Source: Rhodococcus zopfii NBRC 100606 = JCM 9919 (GTDB lineage Bacteria > Actinomycetota > Actinomycetes > Mycobacteriales > Mycobacteriaceae). Taken from it: DNA of 64,000 nucleotides. Location of the stretch: positions 1 to 64,000 of the forward strand of contig NZ_BCXI01000040.1 of NCBI RefSeq assembly GCF_001895025.1. Reading direction: 5' to 3'. A model generated the notes under the pieces. The model was not told the origin of the DNA. It was given only the letters and a program-made list of their open reading frames with translations, and ran no database searches. Positions within the stretch are counted from its first letter, which is position 1, and every line of letters starts with the position of its first letter. The position numbers were made by a program, and so were the translations under genes. This document shows, piece by piece, positions 27,439 through 35,297 of the stretch.

Positions 27439-28406
27439 CAGTAGTGCACCTTCTTCTCGACGTACCGCATCTGCACCACGGTCACGGCCATGAGCAGTAC
27501 GAACATGATCATCGCGCCGGCCGCGGCGGTGCCCGCCTTGAACTGACGGAAACCTTCCGAATAGATGAACCAGCTGAGTGTGGTCGTGGCCTCCGCGGGT
27601 CCGCCCGCGGTCATCATCGCAATGAGGTCGAAGGATTGGAACGCGCCGATCACCTGTGTGACGGTGAGAAAGAAAGTCGTCGGAGACAACAGCGGAAATT
27701 TCACGTGCCGGAGGATCTGCCAGCGGTTCGCACCGTCGATCCGGGCCGCCTCGAGGACGTCCTGCGGCATCGCTTGGATCGCCGAAAGATAGACTATTGC
27801 AACGAAACCTACCCCTTTCCAGACCGCGACGATGATCAACGCCGGTAGTGCCCATTGGCTCGAGGTCGTCCAGTGCGGCGAGTCGAGCCCGAACAGCGAG
27901 AACACCGCCCGGGACAGGCCGTAGTTCGGGTCGAAGAGGAACAGCCAGACCGCGGCGACGGCGGCGCCGGAAAGAATGTGCGGCGAGAAGGCCAGGGCCG
28001 ATACCGCCCTCCGTCCGGGTGCTTTCGAGGCGAACAGCAGTGCGAGCGCGAGCCCACCGACGATGCTGACCCCGACCACCACGACCACCCACACCAGGGT
28101 GATCGACAGCACCCGAATGAACGACGGATCGGTGAACAGCGTGAGGTAGTTGTCCAGACCGACGAAAGTCGGGCTGGGCGCGATCATGTCCCATCGGGTC
28201 AGGCTCAGATAGGCGTTCCCGATCACTGGCCAATAGGCAAATACGGCGATCAGTGCGAGGTTCGGCAGCGCGAACAACGCGAACAGCAGATACTCGCGCC
28301 GCCGGCGCCGGCTCGGACCGCTCGGAGACGGCGACGGCACCCGACGCTGCGACGCCGGCGCTCTCGGCGCCGGCACGGGGCGCTGGACTGTCAGTGACAC
28401 ATCCAC
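27438..28406 (-). CDS. ugpA: ABC transporter permease, UgpA-like
   Basis: A 322-residue permease of the MalF/UgpA type. A basic, proline-rich cytoplasmic tail (about 1-37) precedes six hydrophobic segments, and the EAA loop is EAARIDGANRWQILRHVKFPLLSP. The start is a GTG with AAAGGA a few bases upstream. An ATG 4 bp away is out of frame. It is the first gene of the leftward operon (permease, permease, binding protein, GDPD), divergent from the DeoR regulator across about 300 bp. Confidence 0.88.
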   Translation of the reverse strand: MDVSLTVQRPVPAPRAPASQRRVPSPSPSGPSRRRRREYLLFALFALPNLALIAVFAYWPVIGNAYLSLTRWDMIAPSPTFVGLDNYLTLFTDPSFIRVLSITLVWVVVVVGVSIVGGLALALLFASKAPGRRAVSALAFSPHILSGAAVAAVWLFLFDPNYGLSRAVFSLFGLDSPHWTTSSQWALPALIIVAVWKGVGFVAIVYLSAIQAMPQDVLEAARIDGANRWQILRHVKFPLLSPTTFFLTVTQVIGAFQSFDLIAMMTAGGPAEATTTLSWFIYSEGFRQFKAGTAAAGAMIMFVLLMAVTVVQMRYVEKKVHY

Positions 28407-28712
28407 CGTCCTTTCTCAGATATCAATGAACTGTTAAGTAGGGCCTCAAACGCGACCATGTTGACACCCAGGATCGACGGAGGTCAAACACTGCCGAATG
28501 GACCTTCCCGAGCTCGACCGAGGACTCCTGATCCGCTCAATATTGCTTTACAACAACATATTTCGATCAACTCGTACTCATTGCCGGCCGGGCCGTTTCA
28601 GCTCGGATTCGACTCTCGGGAGTCAACTCTTCCCACTGATTTCACCGGGCGTTAATCACAGTAAAAGTGATATAACTTGGACGATCTACCAATCCGAGAG
28701 GCAGGAGTGCGC
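28407..28712. other. Divergent regulatory region between ugpA and the DeoR gene
   Basis: This 306-bp stretch has no supported gene and is AT-rich compared with its surroundings. It must hold promoters for the leftward transport operon and the rightward regulator. The clearest element is the inverted repeat and -10-like box listed separately at 28655-28676. Confidence 0.6.
28655..28676 (+). promoter_or_regulatory. Candidate DeoR operator overlapping a -10 box
   Basis: ATCAC (28655-28659) and GTGAT (28667-28671) form an inverted repeat with a 7-nt AT-rich centre. The right arm runs into TATAAC (28671-28676), a good -10 sequence about 37 bp before the DeoR start codon. A repressor bound here would block its own gene and could also affect the divergent ugpA promoter. 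Confidence 0.45.
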
Positions 28713-29585
28713 GTGGGCAAGAGATCGATCAGGAGTTCCCGGCAGGATCGACTCGACTCCATCCTCGAATGTCTGATCGCCGACGAGGGTGCCTCAGCGC
28801 AATCACTCGCCGCGCGATTCGACGTCTCCCTCATGACGATGCACCGCGACCTCGACGAACTCCAGAGCCGCGGAATCGTACGGAAATTCCGTGGGGGTGT
28901 CAGCGTCCAGCGCACGAGCACCTACGAAATCGCCGCGCCGTTGCGACGACTCGTGGCCGTACCCCAGAAGCGCGCGATCGCCGCGGCCGCCGCCACGCTC
29001 GTCTCACCGGGCCAGGCCGTCCTGCTCGACGATTCCACGACCGCCGCGTCGATGCTCGACCACGTGCTCGGCATCGAGGACCTGCACATCGTCACGAACT
29101 ACCTGCCCGTCCTCAACCGGATCGCGGGAGCCGGCACCGCCGGGACGACCGCGATCGGGGGAACCTACGTCCCCGGGCACGAATCGTTCCTCGGCGTCGG
29201 GGCGGTCGCGGCAATCCGAGCGGTCCGAGTCGACACTGCATTCGTGTCCACGACGACGGCCGATGCGAACGGCACGTACCATCAGGAGGAATCGATCGTC
29301 GCCGTCAAGACCGAAATGATCCGGTCGGCGCGACGGCGGGTGCTGCTCGCCGATTCGGCCAAACTCGGTGCGACGTCACTGCATCTGGTGTGTGGTTGGG
29401 AGTCGATCGACGATTTGATCACCGATACCGGTGCCCCGGCCGAACTACTCGACACGATTCGCGACCGCGGCGTCCGCGTCACGGCGGTCACCCCCGAGAA
29501 CGGTGCCGGCACGTCGGACGAGGAAACACTCCCTGCCGCTCCGCTCGACCGGTCGCCGACCCACGACGAACAGGAGGATGCGTGA
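28713..29585 (+). CDS. DeoR-family transcriptional regulator
   Basis: A 290-residue DeoR/GlpR-type repressor. The helix-turn-helix lies at about residues 10-65 (RLDSILECLIADEGASAQSLAARF, MTMHRDLDELQSRGIVRKFRGG) and the C-terminal sugar-phosphate-binding domain follows. I chose the GTG at 28713, with AGGAG 5 nt upstream, over a TTG at 28677. DeoR regulators respond to phosphorylated sugars or glycerol-3-phosphate, which suits control of the divergent ugp-like operon. The stop overlaps the HAD gene start (GTGA), so regulator and phosphatase are co-translated. Confidence 0.9.
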   Translation: MGKRSIRSSRQDRLDSILECLIADEGASAQSLAARFDVSLMTMHRDLDELQSRGIVRKFRGGVSVQRTSTYEIAAPLRRLVAVPQKRAIAAAAATLVSPGQAVLLDDSTTAASMLDHVLGIEDLHIVTNYLPVLNRIAGAGTAGTTAIGGTYVPGHESFLGVGAVAAIRAVRVDTAFVSTTTADANGTYHQEESIVAVKTEMIRSARRRVLLADSAKLGATSLHLVCGWESIDDLITDTGAPAELLDTIRDRGVRVTAVTPENGAGTSDEETLPAAPLDRSPTHDEQEDA

Positions 29586-30262
29586 CCCAGGTGGACACCG
29601 GAGTGCAAGCCGTACTTTGGGACATGGATGGAACGCTCGTCGACACCGAACCGTACTGGTTCCGTGCGGAAGCAGATCTTCTTGCAGCGCACGATATTCC
29701 ATGGAGCCACCAGCAGGCCGCTGCGCTCGTGGGGAACTCGCTGCCCACTTCCGCCGCGGTGTTGCGCGCGGCGGGCATTCCGTTCGACGTCCGCGAGATC
29801 ATCGACACCCTCCTCGAATCCGTCATCGCCCAGGTGCGCCGGCAGGTGCCGTGGCGTCCCGGTGCGCGCGAACTGCTGACCGCCGTTCGCGATGTCGGCA
29901 TTCCGTGCGCGATGGTGACGATGAGCGAGAGGCCACTCGCTGCGGAGATCGACGGTCTACTTCCGGACGGAACCTTCGAGTTCCTGGTCACCGGTGACAT
30001 GGTTGTGCACGGCAAGCCCCACCCGGAACCGTATCTGCGTGCCGTCGAGGGACTCCGGGGCCGCTGGGGTGATATCGAGCACGGCCGGGTGGTCGCGATC
30101 GAGGACTCACTGCCCGGTCTGGCCTCCGCGAAAGCTGCCGGGCTTGTCACCGTCGGCGTCCCGAATGTCGTGGACCTGCCCGACGATCCCGGCCACACGC
30201 TGTGGCCGACACTCGAGGGCCGGACGGTGATACACCTGCATGAACTGTTGCAGGGCAGTTGA
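29582..30262 (+). CDS. HAD-family phosphatase, beta-phosphoglucomutase/phosphoglycolate-type
   Basis: A 226-residue haloacid-dehalogenase-like hydrolase. Motif I is WDMDGTLVDTEP, motif II the Thr in MVTMSERP, motif III Lys in HGKPHPEPYL, and motif IV EDSLPGLASAKAAG. A four-helix cap follows motif I. The GTG start at 29582 overlaps the DeoR stop and has an AGGAGG site. Its position in the ugp-like locus suggests it dephosphorylates a small molecule linked to the transported substrate, for example glycerol-3-phosphate, but this is inference. It ends at a bidirectional hairpin. Confidence 0.87.
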   Translation: MTQVDTGVQAVLWDMDGTLVDTEPYWFRAEADLLAAHDIPWSHQQAAALVGNSLPTSAAVLRAAGIPFDVREIIDTLLESVIAQVRRQVPWRPGARELLTAVRDVGIPCAMVTMSERPLAAEIDGLLPDGTFEFLVTGDMVVHGKPHPEPYLRAVEGLRGRWGDIEHGRVVAIEDSLPGLASAKAAGLVTVGVPNVVDLPDDPGHTLWPTLEGRTVIHLHELLQGS

Positions 30263-30266
30263 TCCT

Positions 30267-30298
30267 GGTGGTGGCCGGGGATCATTCCGGCCACCACC
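30267..30298. terminator. Bidirectional terminator hairpin between HAD and ATPase genes
   Basis: GGTGGTGGCCGG (30267-30278) pairs perfectly with CCGGCCACCACC (30287-30298) around an 8-nt loop. It lies between two convergent stops at 30262 and 30306, the ideal place to terminate both transcripts. Confidence 0.75.
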
Positions 30299-30305
30299 GG
30301 CCACA

Positions 30306-31388
30306 TCATGCGCTCAGCCGCACACCACTGTCCGAGTCGAATACGTGCACCGCTGACGTCACCGGGCGGATGCGCACGACCGAATCGATCGGCGGTGGAT
30401 TGTCACCGTCCGCGCGAACGGTGAGTTCGTGGCGCGCTCCCCCGCAAGAGACGTAGCCGTAGAGGAACGCGTCGGCACCGAGTTCCTCTACGACCTCCAC
30501 CCGCAGCTCGATCCCGCTGTCGTCGGTACTCAGTACGAACGATTCCGGCCGCACGCCGACGGTGACCGATCCGGCGCGCGCCCGGCCGAGCACCTCCCGC
30601 TCCACGGGGACCGTGTATCCGTCGAAATCGACACCGCCGTCGGCCACCGGCAGATCGAGGAAGCTCATCGCGGGGGAACCGATGAAACCGGCCACAAATC
30701 GATTCGCCGGCCGCGTGTACAGATTTCGCGGTGTGTCGATCTGCTGCAACCGGCCACCGTCGAGCACTGCCACCCGGTCGCCCATCGTCATCGCCTCGGT
30801 CTGGTCGTGGGTGACGTACACAGTGGTGACGCCGAGCGTGCGCGTCAGGCGCGCGATGCTTGTACGCGTCTGGACCCGCAGCTTCGCGTCGAGGTTGGAC
30901 AGGGGTTCGTCCATGAGGAACACCTGCGGGTTCCGCACGATCGCACGCCCCATCGCGACACGTTGCCGCTGCCCACCGGACAACGCCTTGGGCTTACGGT
31001 CGAGATACTGCTCGAGATCGAGCATTTTCGCAGCCCCAGCGATCCGCCGTTGCCGTTCGTCCTTGGAGACCCCCGCGATCTTCAGCGCGAACCCCATGTT
31101 TTCGGCAACCGACATGTGCGGATAGAGAGCGTAGTTCTGGAAGACCATGGCAATGTCACGATCCTTTGAATCCACGTCGGTGACATCGGTGCTACCGATG
31201 AGCAGCCGTCCACTGTCGATGTCCTCGAGCCCGGCGAGCATCCGCAGCGAGGTCGTCTTGCCGCAGCCGGACGGACCCACCAGGACGAGGAACTCGCCGT
31301 CGGAGATGTCGAGGTCGAGGCCATCGACGGCGGGATGGTCGGAGCCTGGGTAGCGACGGGTGGCTTTGTCGAATGTGACGGTGGCCAT
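30306..31388 (-). CDS. ugpC: ABC transporter ATP-binding protein, UgpC/MsmK-type
   Basis: A 360-residue ATPase with Walker A GPSGCGKTT, signature LSGGQRQRV, Walker B VFLMDEP, the switch His in THDQTEAMT, and a C-terminal TOBE-type regulatory domain (about 240-360). It is the length of multi-sugar ATPases. The ATG at 31388 follows GGAAGGA; the frame continues upstream without a usable start signal. It is separated from the permease operon by the DeoR and HAD genes, so it has its own promoter in 31389-31762. It may energise the ugp-like permeases, and ATPases of this class can also serve other carbohydrate importers. Confidence 0.9.
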   Translation of the reverse strand: MATVTFDKATRRYPGSDHPAVDGLDLDISDGEFLVLVGPSGCGKTTSLRMLAGLEDIDSGRLLIGSTDVTDVDSKDRDIAMVFQNYALYPHMSVAENMGFALKIAGVSKDERQRRIAGAAKMLDLEQYLDRKPKALSGGQRQRVAMGRAIVRNPQVFLMDEPLSNLDAKLRVQTRTSIARLTRTLGVTTVYVTHDQTEAMTMGDRVAVLDGGRLQQIDTPRNLYTRPANRFVAGFIGSPAMSFLDLPVADGGVDFDGYTVPVEREVLGRARAGSVTVGVRPESFVLSTDDSGIELRVEVVEELGADAFLYGYVSCGGARHELTVRADGDNPPPIDSVVRIRPVTSAVHVFDSDSGVRLSA

Positions 31389-31762
31389 GGATATTTCCTT
31401 CCACGGGCAGGAACGTGCCCGACGATCCGAAGTGAACGGACGAACATCCGTCGCTGTCAGTTCACCGTCGTCACGTGAATGACCGGTTCTGCCGGCCCGA
31501 ACGAGCCGTGAACGCGACCGGTCGCCCCGGGGTCCCAGGTGGTACCGGCGTCCCAGGCAGGACCGGGATATCCCACCGATGCGGATCGGCCGTGTCCAGG
31601 GCATTTCGGCCCGAACAATCCGGGGTCTTAGACATCCCTAGGTATTTGCCCGGTGTGACCGGAGACACAGCCTGGCATCGTGGAGGCATCACGGCACAGC
31701 CGCCCGCCGGCACCGAGCCGAACTCCGCATCGCCCCCGGTACGACGCCACATTGGAGATTCC
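31389..31762. other. Divergent region between ugpC and benA
   Basis: This 374-bp gap holds no supported gene. It must contain the promoter of the leftward ATPase gene and the regulated promoter of the ben operon. Notable elements are an 18-bp imperfect tandem repeat at 31532-31568 and CCCTAGGTATTTGCCCGG near 31632-31652. The benA ribosome-binding site GGAG is at the right end. Confidence 0.6.
31532..31568 (+). promoter_or_regulatory. Imperfect tandem repeat upstream of benA, possible activator site
   Basis: Two 18-bp units, GTCCCAGGTGGTACCGGC and GTCCCAGGCAGGACCGGG, stand directly one after the other and match at 14 of 18 positions. They lie about 195-230 bp before the benA ATG. Tandem sites of this size suit a LuxR-type activator such as the LAL protein encoded downstream. 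Function is unproven. Confidence 0.4.
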
Positions 31763-33136
31763 ATGACCGACACCATCGACCACGTGCGTTCCCATCTCGA
31801 CGGCGCTCTCGTCGAGGATGCAGCGAGCGGCCGCTACCAGGTCCGGCGCGACATCTTCACCGACGAAGAGATCTTCGAGCTGGAGATGAAGCACATCTTC
31901 GAAGGCAACTGGGTGTACCTCGCGCACGAGAGTCAGGTGCCCAACGCCGGGGACTACTTCACCACCTACATCGGACGCCAGCCCGTTGTCATCACCCGCG
32001 ACAAGGACGGCGAGTTGCACTGCCTCATCAACGCGTGCAGCCACCGCGGCGCGATGCTGTGCCGGCGCAAGACCGACAACCGCACGACGTTCACCTGCCC
32101 GTTCCACGGCTGGACGTTCCGCAACAACGGCAAGCTGCTCAAGGTCAAGGACCCGCGCGAGGCCGGGTACCCGGAACAGTTCAACACCGACGGCAGCCAC
32201 GACCTGACCAAGGTCGCCCGATTCGGCAACTACCGCGGGTTCCTGTTCGGCAGCCTCAACGCCGACGTCGCGTCGCTCGAGGATCATCTCGGTGACGCCA
32301 CCAAGATCATCGATATGGTCGTCGATCAGTCCCCCGAAGGACTCGAGGTGCTGCGCGGTGCCTCCACCTACACCTACGACGGCAACTGGAAACTGCAGGC
32401 GGAGAACGGTGCCGACGGCTACCACGTGTCCGCGACGCACTGGAACTATGCGGCCACGACCGCCCGACGCACCGCCGGGGAATCGGCCAACGAGACCAAG
32501 GCGATGGACGCCGGCACGTGGGGCAAGCAGGGTGGTGGCTACCACTCGTTCGAGAACGGCCACCTCCTGCTGTGGATGTGGTGGGGCAACCCGCAGGACC
32601 GCCCCCTCTACCCCCGCAAGGACGCACTGGCCGCCGAATTCGGGGAGAAGAAAGCCGAATTCATGGTCGGGGCATCGCGCAACCTGTGCCTGTACCCGAA
32701 CATGTACCTGATGGACCAGTTCTCGTCGCAGATCCGGCACTTCCGGCCGATCTCGGTGGACAAGACCGAGGTGACGATCTACTGCATCGCCCCCAAGGGC
32801 GAGCCGGCCGAGGCCCGCGCCAACCGGATCCGCCAGTACGAGGACTTCTTCAACGCGACCGGCATGGCCACCCCGGACGATCTCGAGGAGTTCCGGTCCT
32901 GCCAGAAGACGTACCTCGCGACCGCCGCACCGTGGAACGACATGAGCCGCGGCGCCACCCACGTGCTCAACGGCCCCGACCAGGTCGCGAAGGACCTCGG
33001 CATGGACAACGTGCTGTCGAGCGGTGTGAAGACCGAGGACGAGGGCCTCTACCCGATCCAGCACAGCTACTGGCTCGAGACGATGCGCAAGGCCACCGAG
33101 GCCGAAGCCGAGTCCACCGCCACGAACGAGCGCTGA
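31763..33136 (+). CDS. benA: Benzoate 1,2-dioxygenase, large (alpha) subunit
   Basis: A 457-residue ring-hydroxylating oxygenase alpha subunit. The N-terminal Rieske domain has the C-x-H and C-x2-H ligands in CSHRGAML and CPFHGW. The C-terminal catalytic domain contains the mononuclear-iron region [16 protein letters not shown]. It adds both atoms of O2 to benzoate, giving the cis-1,2-diol of benzoate, with BenB as structural partner and BenC supplying electrons. The ATG at 31763 has GGAG 5 nt upstream. It begins the benABCD run, which is transcribed away from ugpC. Product flow is to BenD and then catechol, the substrate of CatA encoded 12 kb away. Confidence 0.97.
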   Translation: MTDTIDHVRSHLDGALVEDAASGRYQVRRDIFTDEEIFELEMKHIFEGNWVYLAHESQVPNAGDYFTTYIGRQPVVITRDKDGELHCLINACSHRGAMLCRRKTDNRTTFTCPFHGWTFRNNGKLLKVKDPREAGYPEQFNTDGSHDLTKVARFGNYRGFLFGSLNADVASLEDHLGDATKIIDMVVDQSPEGLEVLRGASTYTYDGNWKLQAENGADGYHVSATHWNYAATTARRTAGESANETKAMDAGTWGKQGGGYHSFENGHLLLWMWWGNPQDRPLYPRKDALAAEFGEKKAEFMVGASRNLCLYPNMYLMDQFSSQIRHFRPISVDKTEVTIYCIAPKGEPAEARANRIRQYEDFFNATGMATPDDLEEFRSCQKTYLATAAPWNDMSRGATHVLNGPDQVAKDLGMDNVLSSGVKTEDEGLYPIQHSYWLETMRKATEAEAESTATNER

Positions 33137-33150
33137 GGAACCGCGAAACA

Positions 33151-33654
33151 ATGACCACTGCAACAGAGTTGACGCAGACCGCCATCGAGCAGTTCCTCTA
33201 CCGGGAAGCGCGGTTGCTCGACGACCGCGAGTTCGAGAAGTGGCTCGAGTGCTACCACCCGCAGGCCGAGTACTGGATGCCTGCATGGGACGACAACGGT
33301 GAACTCACCGAGGATCCGCAACGCGAGATCTCGCTCGTGTACTACCCCAACCGCGGCGGGCTCGAGGACCGGGTGTTCCGCATCCGCACCGACCGCTCGT
33401 CGGCGACGTCGCTGCCCGAACCCCGCACCGGACACAACATCACCAATGTCGAGATCCTCGAGCGCCGCGGCAGCGAGATCGACCTGCGCCACAACTGGCT
33501 CTCGCTGTACTACCGGTACAACACGACCGACACGTACTTCGGCACGAACTTCGTCACCCTCGACGTCTCCGGGCCGGAGCCGGTGATCCGGAAGAAGAAG
33601 ATCGTCCTGAAGAACGACTACATCCACCACATCGTGGACGTCTACGTCGTCTGA
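33151..33654 (+). CDS. benB: Benzoate 1,2-dioxygenase, small (beta) subunit
   Basis: A 167-residue beta subunit with the usual cone-shaped NTF2-like fold features (QFLYREARLLDDREFEKWLECYHPQ at the start, YYRYNTTDTYFGTN in the middle). It has no cofactor and stabilises the alpha3beta3 oxygenase. The ATG at 33151 lies 14 bp after the benA stop, with GAGGAA at the junction. The longer open frame upstream is a shadow of benA. Confidence 0.96.
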   Translation: MTTATELTQTAIEQFLYREARLLDDREFEKWLECYHPQAEYWMPAWDDNGELTEDPQREISLVYYPNRGGLEDRVFRIRTDRSSATSLPEPRTGHNITNVEILERRGSEIDLRHNWLSLYYRYNTTDTYFGTNFVTLDVSGPEPVIRKKKIVLKNDYIHHIVDVYVV

Positions 33655-33686
33655 TTCACCCTGATTCACGAAAGGAGGCGCATGTC

Positions 33687-35297
33687 ATGAGTTTTCAGGT
33701 GGCATTGAGCTTCGAGGACGGGGTGACCCGCTTCATCAAGTGCGGACCGAGCGAAACGGTCGCGGATGCGTCGTACAAGGCGCGCATCAACATCCCGCTC
33801 GACTGCCGGGACGGCGCGTGCGGTACCTGCAAGGCGCTGTGCGAATCCGGTAGCTACGACGGCGGCGACTACATCGAGGAGGCGCTGACCGACGACGAGG
33901 CCGAACAGGGCTACTGCCTGCCGTGCCAGATGACCCCCGAGACCGATCTGGTGCTCCAGATCGCGACCACCTCCGATGTCGCCAAGACCGCCGCCACGAC
34001 ATACTCGGCGACGATCACCGACATCCGCCGGTTCTCCGACAGCACGGTCGGTTTCACCGTCGAGATCCCGAACCGCGACGACCTGGTGTTCCTGCCGGGC
34101 CAATACGTGAACATCCGGGTGCCCGGATCCGACCAGAGCCGCTCGTACTCGTTCAGCACCGGCCCGAACGACGCGCACCTGTCGTTCCTGGTCAAGATCA
34201 CCGAAGGCGGCCTCATGTCGGAATACCTGCGCGATCGCGCGCAGGTCGGCGACACCCTCGAATTCACCGGCCCGCTCGGCAGCTTCTTCCTGCGCGAACG
34301 CAAGCGCCCCGCGCTGCTGCTCGCCGGCGGCACCGGCCTGGCCCCGATTCTCGCGATCCTCGCGATCCTCGCGACGATGCAGGACCAGGACTGCGACCTG
34401 CCCGTGCACCTGATCTACGGTGCCACCTTCGACCGCGACATCGTCGAACTCGACACCCTCGAGGCGTACACGAAGTCCCTGCCGAACTTCACGTTCGAGT
34501 ACTGCGTCTCGGATCCGGATTCGACCGCGCCACACAAGGGCTATGTCACCTCGCTGTTCGAGCCGAAGAACCTCAACGACGGTGACGTCGACGTGTACCT
34601 GTGCGGCCCGCCCCCGATGGTGGAGGCGGTGCGCACCCACTTCGCGAACGAGGGCCTCACCCCCGCCAACTTCTACTTCGAGAAGTTCAACAACTCCGCG
34701 GCCGGTTCCGAACAGGTCATCGAGCCCACCGACGCCGAACGCGCGGCAGCCGAGAAGGCCTCCGCGGAAACGGGTCTGCCGGTCTCTCTCGGTGCCGCGA
34801 TCCCCGCCGTGGACAACTACGAGATCGGCGAAGAGCATCCGCCCGTCATCGAGTCCGACGCCCAGTTCGACGCCCGCATGGCACTCGAACTCGGCGCGCT
34901 CGAGCTGACGATCGGCCGGCTCACCGAAGCCCAGCTCGTCGAGTTCCGCTTCCTGGCCGAAACGTCGACCGCGTCGATCGAACGGGACCGCTTCACGGAC
35001 GCCGCGGCGTTCACCGACACCAACGCGGCGTTCCACGAGTTCCTGTTCCGCTGCTGCGGCAACCCGGTCCTCCTCGAGGCGTACAACCGGCTCGAGGTCA
35101 CGCAGCTGATGCAGCGCGTACTGCGGACCGCACAGTGGGTGGACGAGCAGGTTCCGCACGACCATCTGAAGATCGTGGAGGCGTTCGAGCGCGGCAACCG
35201 GGCTGCGGCACGAGATCTCATCGTCTCTCATGCCCAGCACGCGAAGGCGACCATGCGGCACGCCATCGAGGACCGCGCGAAGGCGGACATCGCATGA
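33687..35297 (+). CDS. benC: Benzoate dioxygenase reductase with C-terminal FCD-like extension
   Basis: A 536-residue protein, about 200 residues longer than proteobacterial BenC. Residues 1-95 are a plant-type 2Fe-2S domain with ligands Cys40, Cys45, Cys48 and Cys80. A FAD domain (RSYSFS at 152-157) and an NAD domain (AGGTGLAP, then CGPPPMVEAV) end near residue 336. These carry electrons from NADH to BenAB. After a linker, residues of about 390-530 resemble the helical FCD effector domain of GntR regulators: FHEFL with His450, a GNPVL turn, His493 and His515. The spacing of these histidines fits the FCD metal site, with Asn446 where the family usually has Asp. No DNA-binding domain is attached. 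The role of the extension is unknown. Its stop overlaps the benD start. Confidence 0.93.
   Translation: MSFQVALSFEDGVTRFIKCGPSETVADASYKARINIPLDCRDGACGTCKALCESGSYDGGDYIEEALTDDEAEQGYCLPCQMTPETDLVLQIATTSDVAKTAATTYSATITDIRRFSDSTVGFTVEIPNRDDLVFLPGQYVNIRVPGSDQSRSYSFSTGPNDAHLSFLVKITEGGLMSEYLRDRAQVGDTLEFTGPLGSFFLRERKRPALLLAGGTGLAPILAILAILATMQDQDCDLPVHLIYGATFDRDIVELDTLEAYTKSLPNFTFEYCVSDPDSTAPHKGYVTSLFEPKNLNDGDVDVYLCGPPPMVEAVRTHFANEGLTPANFYFEKFNNSAAGSEQVIEPTDAERAAAEKASAETGLPVSLGAAIPAVDNYEIGEEHPPVIESDAQFDARMALELGALELTIGRLTEAQLVEFRFLAETSTASIERDRFTDAAAFTDTNAAFHEFLFRCCGNPVLLEAYNRLEVTQLMQRVLRTAQWVDEQVPHDHLKIVEAFERGNRAAARDLIVSHAQHAKATMRHAIEDRAKADIA
34346..34372 (+). repeat. benC: Three 9-bp tandem repeats inside benC
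   Basis: GATTCTCGC is followed by two exact copies of GATCCTCGC, encoding ILAILAILA just after the GGTGLAP nucleotide-binding loop. The repeat keeps the reading frame and would lengthen or shorten a helix of the NAD domain by three residues per unit. Confidence 0.6.

Noticed and set aside
26611-28233. A single 540-residue fused permease
   Set aside because: The upstream half is an out-of-frame reading of ugpA. The ATGA overlap at 27438 marks two separate genes.
31628-33286. A 552-codon minus-strand frame opposite benA
   Set aside because: It is a shadow of benA; the Rieske and iron-site motifs lie on the plus strand.
33666-35261. A 531-codon minus-strand frame opposite benC
   Set aside because: The plus strand encodes BenC with all four cluster cysteines. 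The antisense product is repetitive and Val/Arg-rich.
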